The position numbers and the translations under genes are program-made. Below the pieces are notes generated by a model, which ran no database searches, had not been told where the DNA came from, and saw only the letters and a program-made list of their open reading frames with translations. 64,000 bases of DNA, taken from positions 3,968,001 through 4,032,000 of the forward strand of contig NZ_CP132291.1 in NCBI RefSeq assembly GCF_044359855.1. Reading direction: 5' to 3'. The stretch's first letter is position 1; every line of letters starts with the position of its first letter. The stretch comes from Rummeliibacillus pycnus_A (lineage in GTDB: Bacteria > Bacillota > Bacilli > Bacillales_A > Planococcaceae). This document shows positions 41,081 to 51,606 of this stretch, one piece after another.

Positions 41081-42049
41081 ATGTTTTTAAATTTATTGAA
41101 AGTTCATGGTTCAGGAAATACATTTTATTTATATGAAACGAAAGACGAAATGTTACTTAATTGGGTGAACTTAGCGAAATGGCTTTGCGATACTGCAAAT
41201 CAAGGTGGAGCAGATGGATTATTATTAGTAACACCTTCAAAAAAAGGGTTAGCTAAAATGCGCGTTATCAATGCAGATGGTACAGAAGCTTCAATGTGTG
41301 GAAATGGTCTACGATGTGTTGCTCGCTATGTATTAGAAAAGAATGAAGTAACAGAAGGATTGATTGAAACGATGAAAGCAACTCTACATGTAGCAAAAGA
41401 AGAACAGTTATTTGATGGGGTTCCAACTTTTGGTGTAGAAATTGCACCAGTTTCATTTGAACTTTCTTCTTTACCGATGAAAGTGGAAGACAAGACCACT
41501 TTGATTAATGAAGAGTACACTAAATTAGCAAGCGATATCGCTTTTACAGCTGTTTCAGTGCCTAATCCGCATTTAATTGGTTTTGTTTCAAAAGAAAAAA
41601 TTGAAAATACAGAACATCAAGAAAAGTTAGCTTCCTACTTAAATGGTCCAAATCCAGTTTGTCCTGACGGAGTTAATGTAAGTTATGTTTATCCAATCAG
41701 TGATCATGAAATATATGTTCGAACTTTCGAGAGAGGTGTAGGATTTACAAATGCATGTGGAACTGCCATGACGGCTTCTGCATTAGTATCAAGAATCTTA
41801 GATTTTACTGCAAAAGAGAAAATTACCGTATTCAATCCTGGAGGCTTTGTTCAATGCCTAGTACAACAGGAACAGGATCATTACAGTTTAAAATTAGTAG
41901 GAAACGCTACAGTTACTGCTACTTATACCTTAGAAGTTGATGGTGAAAATTATTCTTATAAAGCAATTCAAGAAACGAATGAACAACAATCGTATAATTC
42001 ACTTATTGAATTTGCTTCAAAAAGATTACCATCACAATTTACTAATTGA
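41081..42049 (+). CDS. dapF: Diaminopimelate epimerase
   Basis: This 322-residue enzyme converts LL- to meso-diaminopimelate for lysine and peptidoglycan. The two catalytic cysteines are Cys73 (SMCGNGLRC) and Cys226 (NACGTAM), with HGSGNTF at the start and PNPHLIGF and ERGVGFT in between. The ATG after GGAGGCAG is used rather than 41066. It is about 40 residues longer than usual DapF, with a hydrophilic C-terminal extension. Confidence 0.93.
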   Translation: MFLNLLKVHGSGNTFYLYETKDEMLLNWVNLAKWLCDTANQGGADGLLLVTPSKKGLAKMRVINADGTEASMCGNGLRCVARYVLEKNEVTEGLIETMKATLHVAKEEQLFDGVPTFGVEIAPVSFELSSLPMKVEDKTTLINEEYTKLASDIAFTAVSVPNPHLIGFVSKEKIENTEHQEKLASYLNGPNPVCPDGVNVSYVYPISDHEIYVRTFERGVGFTNACGTAMTASALVSRILDFTAKEKITVFNPGGFVQCLVQQEQDHYSLKLVGNATVTATYTLEVDGENYSYKAIQETNEQQSYNSLIEFASKRLPSQFTN

Positions 42050-42064
42050 TAAAGAGGTGTTGGC

Positions 42065-44095
42065 ATGTCAGAAGTTTTTATAACAAAAGAGCAATTTAAT
42101 GCCCTTTATCAACTAAATAAAGGTTTTGTTTTCCTTTTAGAACTTGTACAAGATAAATTTCAATATTTATATATAAATCAGTCCGCTGAAACAGTATTTA
42201 AAACAAATCCAGAAGGCGAATTTCTCGCAAATGTTATACATTCAGAAGTTCGAAACACTATAGAAGAGAATTATCGTAAGGCAATTATTACGAAACAGCA
42301 AATAACCTATCGTGATTTTTATTTGTTCTCAGAAACTGGATACACAAATGAGACAGTTTGTACTCCTATTTTTCAAGGAGAACGTACATATTTATTGGCA
42401 ATAACAAACAATATATCAGATCAAAAAACATTAGAAGAAAAATATGTGTTTTTACAATCCTTATTTGAAGATAAGATTGATCCTACTGTTATCTTATTAA
42501 AAGATTTTACAATATATGAAGTGAATCCAATTTTTAATAACGTATTTGATTACAGCCTTAAAAAAAATCAAAATCTTATAGATTCAGGTTTTATCGACAC
42601 TGAGAATGAAAATAAGTATTTACAATATATAGAAGATAGTTTTCGTGGTATCGGTACATCGTCTGTCATTTTTACACATGAGAAAAAAGATAGGGATAGA
42701 AGGAACTTCCTTGTTAGTTTCTCACCTGTCTATATGGATCATGGTGTTATGGCCATCTGCATTCAATGGCAAGAAATTAAAAGTACATCCCAACTAAAAA
42801 ATGATTTACTACAAACAAATTTATTGTTAGATAGTTACAAGGATGCATTAAATATAGCTGCTAATATTTGTATTACAGATGCAAATGGCGTTATTGAATA
42901 TGTTAATGCTGGCTTTGAAAAGCAGACGCAGTATTCTTCAACTGAGTTAGTTGGATTCACTAATGCAATATTAAGTTCACGTGAACAATCTTATGAATAT
43001 TACCAAAACTTATGGAATTGTATTCTAAATGGTGAAATATGGCGTGGAGAAATTTGTAATCGCACAAAATATGGAAGGACATATTGGGCAGATACAACGA
43101 TTGTACCAATCAAAAATGCGAAAGGAGATATTACAAATTTCTTAGCAATAAGTTTTGATATTTCCGAAAAAAAATCTATTATGACCAATCTTAGAAATGT
43201 AGAAAAGCTATTTCGTTTGATAACAGAGCATACTAATGATTTAATCATCATAACAAGTGAAGATGGTATTATCCTATACATTTCACCAAATCATGAGGCT
43301 CGTTTAGGGTACGATAACGAAGAGTTACTTGGAAAATTCTTTTCTGAAATATTAGCACCAACTAGTACTGAACTCTTGGTTCAAGTGTTCGATACTGTAA
43401 TGGAAGATTTGGGGAATTCGAAATTAGAATTAGAAATTCTTTCAAAAGGTGGTCAAAGTTTTTGGATGGAAGTACAAGTATCTGCAGTAAATGATTCGGA
43501 ACGTAATGGAGTAAAACAATTTGTAACAGTAGCTCGTGAGATCACAGAGCGTAAAGAAATGGAAGAAAAGCTTCGATTCCTTGCGTATCATGATAGTTTA
43601 ACACTATTACCTAATAGACGATATCTCTTAGAAAGGTTTGAAGAAATTGCTAATAATGCAGACTCTTCTAATAGTTCTGTAGCTATTTTATTTATTGATG
43701 GAGATAATTTTAAAAGTATAAATGATGTATATGGTCATGATGTAGGAGACGAATTTATTAGAAAATTTGGTAAGGCACTTTCGTCAAGCTTAAGAGACAG
43801 CGATATTATCGCACGTATTGGCGGAGACGAATTTGTTGTCATTTTAACGAAGATGTCTAAAAATACAATTAAAAGAGAAAAACAAATTGATCGAACAATA
43901 AAGAGAATACAAAAAATCCTTCGCTTGGGATGGGAAATTGGTAATGAACATTTCTCACCAACCTCTTCAATCGGAGTAGCAAGTTATCCTGAAGATGGTA
44001 CTGAAATTGCACTATTATTAGATAAAGCAGATACAGCATTATATTATGCTAAAAAAATATCAGGAAAAGATTCCTATCATTTTGCCTGTAAGTAA
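42065..44095 (+). CDS. PAS-domain diguanylate cyclase (GGDEF)
   Basis: This 676-residue cytosolic signalling protein has four PAS-type sensory units (roughly 10-120, 130-250, 265-370 and 385-505, the third and fourth with N-F-L-A-I-S-x-D and PAC-type DITERKEMEE ends). A GGDEF domain (~510-676) follows, with LAYHDSLTLLPNRRYL and intact GGDEF at 586-590. It should make c-di-GMP. No membrane segment or EAL domain. It lies 3 bases before the response-regulator coding region, suggesting a linked signalling operon. Confidence 0.88.
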   Translation: MSEVFITKEQFNALYQLNKGFVFLLELVQDKFQYLYINQSAETVFKTNPEGEFLANVIHSEVRNTIEENYRKAIITKQQITYRDFYLFSETGYTNETVCTPIFQGERTYLLAITNNISDQKTLEEKYVFLQSLFEDKIDPTVILLKDFTIYEVNPIFNNVFDYSLKKNQNLIDSGFIDTENENKYLQYIEDSFRGIGTSSVIFTHEKKDRDRRNFLVSFSPVYMDHGVMAICIQWQEIKSTSQLKNDLLQTNLLLDSYKDALNIAANICITDANGVIEYVNAGFEKQTQYSSTELVGFTNAILSSREQSYEYYQNLWNCILNGEIWRGEICNRTKYGRTYWADTTIVPIKNAKGDITNFLAISFDISEKKSIMTNLRNVEKLFRLITEHTNDLIIITSEDGIILYISPNHEARLGYDNEELLGKFFSEILAPTSTELLVQVFDTVMEDLGNSKLELEILSKGGQSFWMEVQVSAVNDSERNGVKQFVTVAREITERKEMEEKLRFLAYHDSLTLLPNRRYLLERFEEIANNADSSNSSVAILFIDGDNFKSINDVYGHDVGDEFIRKFGKALSSSLRDSDIIARIGGDEFVVILTKMSKNTIKREKQIDRTIKRIQKILRLGWEIGNEHFSPTSSIGVASYPEDGTEIALLLDKADTALYYAKKISGKDSYHFACK

Positions 44096-44112
44096 GAATG
44101 GCGGAGATGTAC

Positions 44113-44793
44113 ATGACACAGCATATTTTATTGGTAGAAGATGAAAAAAATATAGCGCGCTTTATCGAACTTGAATTAAAGCACGAGCAATTTAATGTAA
44201 CAATTTGTTATAACGGGCGAGAAGGGTTACAAGAGGCACTTAATGAGGACAAACATTTTGATGTCATTCTCTTAGATGTGATGCTTCCAGAGTTAAATGG
44301 TATCGAAGTGTGTAGAAGGGTAAGAAGCCATTCACAAGTACCAATTATCTTAATAACTGCTAGAGATGCAGTAATGGATCGGGTAGCCGGACTCGATGCT
44401 GGAGCAGATGATTATATCGTAAAACCTTTTGCAATTGAAGAACTGCTTGCACGAATTCGTTCAATTTTAAGAAGAACAAGCCAAGAGCAAAAGAAAACAC
44501 CATTACTCCAATACAAAAACATCAAAATTAACCAAGATGCGTATTGCGCATATGTCGATGATAGCCTACTTGAACTTACAAAAACTGAATTCGACTTATT
44601 AAGTCTACTTATTAATAATAAAAATCGAGTATCCACCAGAGATCAAATACTTGAAAATGTATGGGGCTATCAAACGGATGTTGAAACAAATGTAGTAGAT
44701 GTTTATATTCGTCATTTACGATCAAAACTACCAAAAGAAGCGAGTACTTACATTGAAACTGTTAGAGGAGTAGGGTATGTGATGAGAGAATGA
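44113..44793 (+). CDS. OmpR-family response regulator
   Basis: This 226-residue protein has a receiver domain with phospho-acceptor Asp55 (VILLDVMLPE), the acidic pair near residue 10 and Lys in YIVKPF. A winged-helix DNA-binding domain (~130-226) follows, with LTKTEFDLLSLL and VDVYIRHLRSKL ... VRGVGYVMRE. Its stop overlaps the kinase start by 4 bases. The ArlR/YkoG subgroup is likely; targets unknown. Confidence 0.92.
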   Translation: MTQHILLVEDEKNIARFIELELKHEQFNVTICYNGREGLQEALNEDKHFDVILLDVMLPELNGIEVCRRVRSHSQVPIILITARDAVMDRVAGLDAGADDYIVKPFAIEELLARIRSILRRTSQEQKKTPLLQYKNIKINQDAYCAYVDDSLLELTKTEFDLLSLLINNKNRVSTRDQILENVWGYQTDVETNVVDVYIRHLRSKLPKEASTYIETVRGVGYVMRE

Positions 44794-46199
44794 AAAATCT
44801 AAATAGTCTATCTTTTAGAAATCAATCCTTAAAAACAAAGTGGGCGCTTACGTCCGCTTTTGTTATTTTTGTTAGTTTTGCAATTATTTGCTCCGTATTA
44901 TATTGGTCGATTCATACGTGGTTATTATCAGAACAACAACAAATAGTCAATCGAACAATGGATGATTTAACAGGTTTTTTTGAATCACAAGGAAGTGGGT
45001 TAACCATTGACGATATACGTTCAAATAAGGGATTGATGAATTCTATCGTAAACAAAGATCAAACGGTCCGAATATTAAATAAAGACGGTATCGAAATCTT
45101 ACGCATTAACGATACCGTTTCTAAAATTCCTGATGTGCCCAGTAATATTCCTCCTGAAGGTTATGTTGTCAATAAACAAAAGATTGGTGGGACAAAAAGC
45201 TTTGTTGCAACTGGTAAACTACAAATAGGGCCTTTTCAAGGATATATACAGTTAGCACATCCATTAACATCATTTAATTCGTTGATGAATTATTTGCTTA
45301 TGGCTATGTTAATACTAGGTGTAGGAGCATTGGTATTATCCGCATACATTGGCTATGCGTTAGCAACTGTTCTTTTAAAACCACTACGAGATTTACGCAT
45401 GGAAATGACAACAGTTGCTGAAAAGGGATTTCAAGCTCCAATCCATATGGAGTATGATCAAGATGACGAAATTGGTGATCTATTACGCGTCTATCGCAAG
45501 ATGATGGGTGAACTAGAGCAATCCTTCCTTTTACAACAACAATTCATCTCAGATGCCTCACACGAGCTTAGAACGCCTATCCAAGTTGTAGAAGGACATT
45601 TATCCTTAATCTCTCGATGGGGAAAGGATGACCCAGAAGTATTAAATGAGTCACTTGAAACATCATTAGCAGAAATTAAACGCATGAAAAGTCTAATTGA
45701 AGAAATGTTAGAGCTTGCTAGAGGTCAATCAAAAGATTATGAAGAAAAATGTGATATAAAAGCAATTACATCCGATATCATTCAAGAACAAATCATTCTT
45801 CATCCAGAGGCTACAATCAATGTCGAGCATCATAACCTAACGATACAGTATGCAGCTATTTCATCAAATGCTTATGGACAAGTCTTACGCAACTTGTTGC
45901 AAAATGCTATTCGGTATTCTGATGAAAAGGTACATATTCAAATTTACTTGACAAATGACATGAAGAATTGCAAAATCGAAGTCGAAGATAACGGTATTGG
46001 GATCGCTGAAAATGACTTGCCACATATTTTTGAACGGTTCTATCGTGCAGATAAAGCACGTTCAAGAGATGAAGGTGGCACAGGCTTAGGACTTAGTATC
46101 GTGAAGATGTTAGTCAATAAGTATGGCGGTAAAATAACTGTAACTAGTAAACTGGGTACGGGAACAAAATTCAAAGTAATACTACCTTCTGAAAAATAG
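44790..46199 (+). CDS. Membrane sensor histidine kinase (HAMP type)
   Basis: This 469-residue kinase has membrane helices at ~18-40 and ~165-192 enclosing an extracellular sensor of ~125 residues. A HAMP domain (~193-245), HisKA with His258 (DASHELRTPIQ), and HATPase with N-, G1- and G2-boxes (LLQNAIRYSD, VEDNGIGIAE, GGTGLGLSIV) follow. It is the partner of the upstream regulator and resembles ArlS/YkoH kinases. The sensed signal is unknown. Confidence 0.92.
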   Translation: MKNLNSLSFRNQSLKTKWALTSAFVIFVSFAIICSVLYWSIHTWLLSEQQQIVNRTMDDLTGFFESQGSGLTIDDIRSNKGLMNSIVNKDQTVRILNKDGIEILRINDTVSKIPDVPSNIPPEGYVVNKQKIGGTKSFVATGKLQIGPFQGYIQLAHPLTSFNSLMNYLLMAMLILGVGALVLSAYIGYALATVLLKPLRDLRMEMTTVAEKGFQAPIHMEYDQDDEIGDLLRVYRKMMGELEQSFLLQQQFISDASHELRTPIQVVEGHLSLISRWGKDDPEVLNESLETSLAEIKRMKSLIEEMLELARGQSKDYEEKCDIKAITSDIIQEQIILHPEATINVEHHNLTIQYAAISSNAYGQVLRNLLQNAIRYSDEKVHIQIYLTNDMKNCKIEVEDNGIGIAENDLPHIFERFYRADKARSRDEGGTGLGLSIVKMLVNKYGGKITVTSKLGTGTKFKVILPSEK

Positions 46200-46310
46200 C
46201 ATTTTTCTTAGGATTTATTCGCTAATTCCATCATTCAAGATGAAAATTGCTCAATTCTCTCAATAATATTGAATTTTTTGTGAAGAGTAGTAAGATTGAA
46301 AGGAAAAAGT

Positions 46311-46355
46311 TCTTCCAGCATACAGCAATACATACGTGTATCTTCAGCAGGAAGA
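46311..46355 (+). promoter_or_regulatory. Hairpin in the odhA upstream region
   Basis: TCTTCC ... GGAAGA outer arms enclose ATACA-TACG-TGTAT, about 90 bases before odhA. It may be an operator or leader structure; no known operator consensus fits. Confidence 0.3.
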
Positions 46356-46440
46356 ATGGTAAAATATACAGTGGATTTTCAGAATTATACTTTTTAATTA
46401 ATGGAACTGCCACTTGGCAAAAAAGTTGGAGGTAATTCTC

Positions 46441-49242
46441 ATGTCAAACAACGTTTCACTTGCAAGCTCTCCATGGGCTGCTTTTTCAGGTCCAAACCTT
46501 GGCTATGTAATGGATATGTATGATTTATACTTAACATCTCCTGAAGAAGTCGATGCAGATCTTGTGGCTTTATTTGAACAATACGGCGCTCCAGTTGTAG
46601 AGTCAATTGAAGTTTCTACATCAGTTGAACCAGGAAATATTGCTAAAATTTTAGCTGCGGTACAATATGCAGATAATATCCGTGCACATGGACATTTAGC
46701 AGCAGATATTTATCCTTTAAATAATCAAACTAAAGACTCTACTCGCATTGAAGCGGCTACTTACGGATTAACTGATCAGGATTTAGTGAAAATTCCTGCA
46801 TCTGTTTTATTTAACGATATTCCTGTAAACGTTCACAATGGATTAGATGCTATTAATTACCTTAAATCAATTTATACAAGCAAAATTGCTTATGAATTTA
46901 ATCATGTTGTAGGTAAAGATGAAAGAAATTGGATTCAATCTAAGATTGAAAGCGGCTCACTTAATGGAAAACTTTCTTCAGAAGACAAAAAAGAAATTCT
47001 TTCCATGCTAAACAAAGTTGAAGGCTTTGAACAATTCTTGCACAAAACTTTTGTTGGGGTTAAACGTTTCTCAATCGAAGGTGTTGACGCATTAGTTGTA
47101 TTAATCGAAGAAATCATCAAAGGTTCAGAAGTCAAAGGCGCTAAAGACATTATGATCGGTATGGCTCACCGTGGTCGTTTAAATGTGCTTACACATAATG
47201 TTCACAAATCATATGAAATGATGTTAGCTGACTTTGCTCATGTACCAAGTGAATTATTTATACCTGAAGACGGCTCTTTAGAAGTTACAAAAGGTTGGTC
47301 AAATGATGCGAAATACCACCTTGGTGCAACATACAAAGCTCAAAATGGTACAACAATCAAATTAGCTTACAACCCATCTCACTTAGAAGTAGTTAGCCCA
47401 GTCGTTACTGGTCAAGCACGTGCTGCTCAAGATGATACTTCTAAACCAGGTCTTCCAGGACATGATGCAAGTAAAGCTCTTGCCATCTTAGTTCATGGTG
47501 ATGCAGCATTTGCTGGTCAAGGGATTGTAACTGAAACACTAAACTACTCTCGTACTAATGGTTTCAATACAGGTGGTTCAGTTCATATTATTGCAAATAA
47601 TATGATTGGTTTCACAACTGAACGTTATGATTCTCGTTCTACAGTTTACTCTTCAGACCCTGCAAAAGGTTATGAAGTACCAGTTATTCATGTAAACGCT
47701 GATTCTCCTGAAGCAGTTGTTCAAGTTGCACGTTTCGCTGTTGAATACCGTGCAAAATTCGGTAAAGATATTGTAATCGATTTAATTGGTTACCGTCGCT
47801 ATGGTCATAACGAAATGGATGAACCAATGATTACAAACCCAGCAATGTACAATATTGTACACAACCATGATACAGTTCGTGCATTGTACGGAAAAGAATT
47901 GGTTGCTGAAGGTGTTGTAACAGAAGAAGAAGTTACAAAACTTCAAAAAGATATCAAAGATCAGTTACAAGCTGCACTTGATCATGTAAAAGAAGTTGGT
48001 AAAGGTCAAGTAACTAGCCACGAAATGCCAGATGCAGTGAAGAATGGTTTCCCAGAAGGTATCGAAACAGCTGTTGAAAAAGAACGCTTAGAAAAAATGA
48101 ATGAAGAACTTCTTGCATTCCCAGAAGACTTCAACGTATTCAAAAAATTAAGCAAAATCTTAAACCGTCGTCGCGATCCTTTCGAAGGTAAAGGGAAAAT
48201 CGACTGGGGTCACGCTGAAACACTTGCTTTCGGTACAATTCTTCAAGATGGTTACCCAGTACGACTTACTGGTCAAGATGCTCAACGTGGTACATTCTCT
48301 CAACGTCACCTTGTTCTACATGACGAACAAAACGGTAAAGAAATCGTACCTTTACACAACATCTCTGGCTCACAAGCTTCATTTGCTGCAATTAACAGCC
48401 CATTATCTGAAGCTTCAATCGTAGGTTACGAATACGGTTATAACTTAGAAAACGAAAAAGCTCTAACAATTTGGGAAGCACAATATGGTGACTTTGCAAA
48501 CATGGCACAAGTTATGTTTGATAACTTCATCTCAGGAACTCGTGCTAAATGGGGCGTTAAATCAGGTGTTGTATTATCAATGCCACACTCTGCTGAAGGT
48601 CAAGGTTCGGAACATACAAGTGCTCGCCTAGAACGATTCTTACAATTATCAGCTGAAAATAACTGGACAGTTGTAATGCTTTCTAGCGCTGCAAACTACT
48701 TCCACTTATTACGTCATCAAGCAGCTGTTCTTGGTACTGAATCAGTACGTCCATTAGTTATGATGTCACCAAAATCACTTCTACGTAACCAAATCGTAGC
48801 AGCTGATGTTGAAGAATTAACAAATGGTCACTATCGTACTGTAATCGAACACCCAACAACAGGTAAAAATGCGAAAAAAGTCGAAAAAGTAGTATTTGCG
48901 TCAGGTAAAATGGCAATCGATATTGCAGAAAAAGTAGGCGAAGGTGAAGGTTTTGAACACTTACATTTAGTACGTGTTGAACAACTATATCCATTCCCTA
49001 AAGAAGAAATTGCTGAAATCCTTGCAAAATTCCCTAACGTTAAAACACTTGCATGGGCACAAGAAGAACCTAAAAACATGGGTTCTTGGTTCTTTGCAGA
49101 TCCATTCCTACGCGATTTAGCAACAGATGCTCAAGATGTTGTTTATGTAGGACGTCCTGAACATTCTAGCCCAGCGGAAGGTGACGCTGACTCTTACAAA
49201 GAAGCACAAACAGCCGTAATCGACCAAGCTGTTGCAAAATAG
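46441..49242 (+). CDS. odhA: 2-oxoglutarate dehydrogenase E1 (OdhA)
   Basis: This 933-residue thiamine-diphosphate enzyme is the decarboxylating component of the TCA-cycle complex that makes succinyl-CoA. Marks: MIGMAHRGRLNVLTHN, NPSHLEVVSPVVTGQARAAQ, HGDAAFAGQGIVTETLN, a RRYGHNEMDEP block, and the transketolase-like C-terminal half (GTFSQRHLVLHDEQ, SAEGQGSEHTSARLERFLQL). ATG after TTGGAGGT is used. It lies 31 bases before odhB. Confidence 0.96.
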   Translation: MSNNVSLASSPWAAFSGPNLGYVMDMYDLYLTSPEEVDADLVALFEQYGAPVVESIEVSTSVEPGNIAKILAAVQYADNIRAHGHLAADIYPLNNQTKDSTRIEAATYGLTDQDLVKIPASVLFNDIPVNVHNGLDAINYLKSIYTSKIAYEFNHVVGKDERNWIQSKIESGSLNGKLSSEDKKEILSMLNKVEGFEQFLHKTFVGVKRFSIEGVDALVVLIEEIIKGSEVKGAKDIMIGMAHRGRLNVLTHNVHKSYEMMLADFAHVPSELFIPEDGSLEVTKGWSNDAKYHLGATYKAQNGTTIKLAYNPSHLEVVSPVVTGQARAAQDDTSKPGLPGHDASKALAILVHGDAAFAGQGIVTETLNYSRTNGFNTGGSVHIIANNMIGFTTERYDSRSTVYSSDPAKGYEVPVIHVNADSPEAVVQVARFAVEYRAKFGKDIVIDLIGYRRYGHNEMDEPMITNPAMYNIVHNHDTVRALYGKELVAEGVVTEEEVTKLQKDIKDQLQAALDHVKEVGKGQVTSHEMPDAVKNGFPEGIETAVEKERLEKMNEELLAFPEDFNVFKKLSKILNRRRDPFEGKGKIDWGHAETLAFGTILQDGYPVRLTGQDAQRGTFSQRHLVLHDEQNGKEIVPLHNISGSQASFAAINSPLSEASIVGYEYGYNLENEKALTIWEAQYGDFANMAQVMFDNFISGTRAKWGVKSGVVLSMPHSAEGQGSEHTSARLERFLQLSAENNWTVVMLSSAANYFHLLRHQAAVLGTESVRPLVMMSPKSLLRNQIVAADVEELTNGHYRTVIEHPTTGKNAKKVEKVVFASGKMAIDIAEKVGEGEGFEHLHLVRVEQLYPFPKEEIAEILAKFPNVKTLAWAQEEPKNMGSWFFADPFLRDLATDAQDVVYVGRPEHSSPAEGDADSYKEAQTAVIDQAVAK

Positions 49243-49273
49243 TAGAGCAATAAACTAAAGGAGGAAAATTAAA

Positions 49274-50524
49274 GTGGCAGAAATTATCGTTCCAGAATTA
49301 GCAGAATCTATTACAGAAGGTGAAATCGTACGTTGGGTTAAACAAGTTGGTGACCACGTAGAAAAAGGCGAATTCATCGTTGAATTAGAAACAGATAAAG
49401 TAAACGCTGAAATCATTTCTGAAGAAGCAGGCGTTCTTACTGAAATTTTAGCAAATGAAGGCGATGTTGTAGAAGTAGGCGCTGTAATCGCAAAAGTTGA
49501 AGCAGGCGCAGCTGCACCAGCTCCAAAAGAAGCTCCAAAAGCTGAAGAACCAAAACAAGAAGCACCAAAAGCTGAAGCAAAACCTGTTGCTGCACCAGTA
49601 GTAGAAGAAACTTCATCTAACGAACGTGTTATTGCTAGTCCAGCAGCACGTAAATTAGCTCGTGAAAAAGGTATCGATCTTGCAGCTGTTTCACCAGTAG
49701 ATCCACAAGGTCGCGTACGTGTTCAAGATGTTGCTGCATACGGAAACGCTCCTGTAGCGCTAACTGCTGCACCACAACAAGCAGCACCAAAAGCAGCACC
49801 AGCTGTAAAAGCTGTAGATGAATCACGTGTTGATGCTGTTAAAATGACTCGTCGTCAACAAACTGCAGCAAAACGCTTACTTGAAGTATCTCAAACTACT
49901 GCAATGCTAACTACATTCAACGAAATCGATATGACAAACGTTATGGCACTTCGTAAACGTAAAAAAGATGCATTCCAAGAAGCACATGACGGTACTCGCC
50001 TTGGATTCATGTCATTCTTCACTAAAGCAGTAACAGCTGCTCTTAGAAAATACCCAGCTGTAAATGCTAAAATCGTTGGTGACGAAATTCACTACAACAA
50101 ATTCTTTGATATCGGTGTTGCCGTATCTACTCCAGACGGATTAGTTGTACCAAACGTTCGTGATACTGATCGCAAAAACTTTGCTGAAATCGAAGCTTCA
50201 ATTGCTGACTTAGCAACAAAAGCTCGCAACAAAAAATTATCACTTCAAGATCTTGAAGGTGGTTCATTCACTATCACAAACGGTGGTGTATTCGGTTCAT
50301 TAATGTCTACACCTATCATCAACGGAGATCAAGCTGCAATCCTAGGTATGCACAACATCGTAAAACGCCCAATCGCAGTTGGTGACGAAATCCAACTACG
50401 TCCTATGATGTACGTAGCATTATCTTATGACCACCGCCTAATCAACGGTAAAGAATCTGTTGGATTCTTAAAAATGGTTAAAGACTTAATCGAAAACCCA
50501 GAAGATTTACTTCTAGAAGCTTAA
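49274..50524 (+). CDS. odhB: 2-oxoglutarate dehydrogenase E2, dihydrolipoyl succinyltransferase (OdhB)
   Basis: This 416-residue protein has a GTG start after AAGGAGG. Lipoyl domain ~1-77 with the lipoylated Lys in ELETDKVNAEI, an Ala/Pro/Lys linker, E3-binding domain (~118-155, ASPAARKLAREKGIDLA), and a catalytic domain (~185-416). In the catalytic motif the usual DHRxxDG reads DHRLING: His387 is present but the partner Asp is Asn391. The rest of the domain looks intact. With odhA it forms one operon ending at a strong terminator. Confidence 0.93.
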   Translation: MAEIIVPELAESITEGEIVRWVKQVGDHVEKGEFIVELETDKVNAEIISEEAGVLTEILANEGDVVEVGAVIAKVEAGAAAPAPKEAPKAEEPKQEAPKAEAKPVAAPVVEETSSNERVIASPAARKLAREKGIDLAAVSPVDPQGRVRVQDVAAYGNAPVALTAAPQQAAPKAAPAVKAVDESRVDAVKMTRRQQTAAKRLLEVSQTTAMLTTFNEIDMTNVMALRKRKKDAFQEAHDGTRLGFMSFFTKAVTAALRKYPAVNAKIVGDEIHYNKFFDIGVAVSTPDGLVVPNVRDTDRKNFAEIEASIADLATKARNKKLSLQDLEGGSFTITNGGVFGSLMSTPIINGDQAAILGMHNIVKRPIAVGDEIQLRPMMYVALSYDHRLINGKESVGFLKMVKDLIENPEDLLLEA

Positions 50525-50547
50525 TCTGACGGACTTTTCCGAACCTA

Positions 50548-50975
50548 TCACTTACACTCAGACCACCCTTTAATTAGGGTGGTTTTTTTGTTATTTTGGC
50601 TTTTTGACCACCAGAGCTTTTTCTTTGATTCTTTTAAGTAATTTATAAGCAAATCTGTTGTTTTTTCAATTGTCTCGGTAGTCACATGAGTATAGTTGTT
50701 TATGGTTGTTTCGATATGTGCATGGCCAAGTATTTTTTGAACAACTTTGATATCTACACCATATGCAATCAGAAGTGACGCACACGAATGACGTAATCCA
50801 TGTACAGTTATTCGTGGTAGCTCAAAATGTTAGAATAGCTTTTTTAAGACTTCGTTAACGTAGGAGTTGCGAAAGGGCACATAAGAGGTCTCTTTAGTGA
50901 AAATGAACTTATACTTAACTTTTTCACCTGACATAAGGCGAAGCTTCTTATTTTGTCTTATAAGGTCCTATAAAA
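50548..50975 (-). pseudogene. Tyrosine recombinase (phage integrase) relic, C-terminal part
   Basis: The minus-strand frame encodes ITVHGLRHSCASLLIAYGVD, then VVQKILGHAHIETTINNYTHV: the integrase Arg (HGLRHS), His (LGHAH) and Tyr (NNYTHV) catalytic set. Upstream in the same frame KYKFIFTKETSYVPFRNSYV continues but is cut by a TAA at 50830-50832. The N-terminal half is absent and another stop lies upstream. It abuts the odhB terminator. Confidence 0.88.
50562..50589 (+). terminator. Terminator of odhA-odhB
   Basis: ACCACCCTTTAA / TTAGGGTGGT stem and T7. Confidence 0.9.
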
Positions 50976-51357
50976 GGGTAAAACAAAAAAATGATAATAT
51001 ACGGAAATATATTGGGTGATACAATTAGATCACTGGGGTGAATGCTCTTGGTAAGACAAATAGATGAAGATTTAATTATAGTAATTGATATACCAGAAAT
51101 GTAGTGCGTATGCGACGGTCAACTTAAAGTTGTGCACCACCACCAACTGGATACGGAAAACAGGAGATTAGCTGGAATAAAGGTATTCCAACTCACAGCG
51201 AGATAAAGTATACGCAGAAACTTTGAAGAAGTAAACAAGTAAGTGGATGAATAAATTCAATCAACATGTTATAGTAAAAGTAGATAAGCAATTATCACGT
51301 TTATCAGATTTAGAATAAGTGTTAGCTAAATAAAAAATCGTGCCGAGGTGTTTAACT
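50976..51357. other. Relic DNA without intact gene
   Basis: Short frames only, e.g. a TTG/ATG-initiated ORF near 51051 giving LVRQIDEDLIIVIDIPEM then TAG. The stretch separates the integrase relic from a small intact ORF and is probably decayed mobile-element sequence. Confidence 0.4.
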
Positions 51358-51567
51358 ATGAATGAGCAAACTGTACGAGAACAATCAGCATGGGAACACT
51401 ACAAGTTTATCGAAGCTGAAAACTATCACTTGAAACGACAATTAGCTAATAAAAACAAAGAAAATAAGCGACTGAAACGTGTTATTAGCGCTTTAAAAGA
51501 AAATATGAAACAAGACAAACAACGCTATCGTAATAATGGAAAAGCTAAATGTAATTTGAATAAATAG
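51358..51567 (+). CDS. Small basic coiled-coil protein (mobile-element type)
   Basis: This 69-residue protein starts at the ATG after GAGGTG. A central helix of Lys/Arg/Asn with Leu spacing (HLKRQLANKNKENKRLKRVI) suggests a coiled coil that may bind nucleic acid. Such short proteins are frequent in Bacillus phages and plasmids. A terminator follows. No family recognised. Confidence 0.5.
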   Translation: MNEQTVREQSAWEHYKFIEAENYHLKRQLANKNKENKRLKRVISALKENMKQDKQRYRNNGKAKCNLNK

Positions 51568-51606
51568 GTTGAAAAATACTAATAAGATTACTGGAACAAC
51601 CAGGAG

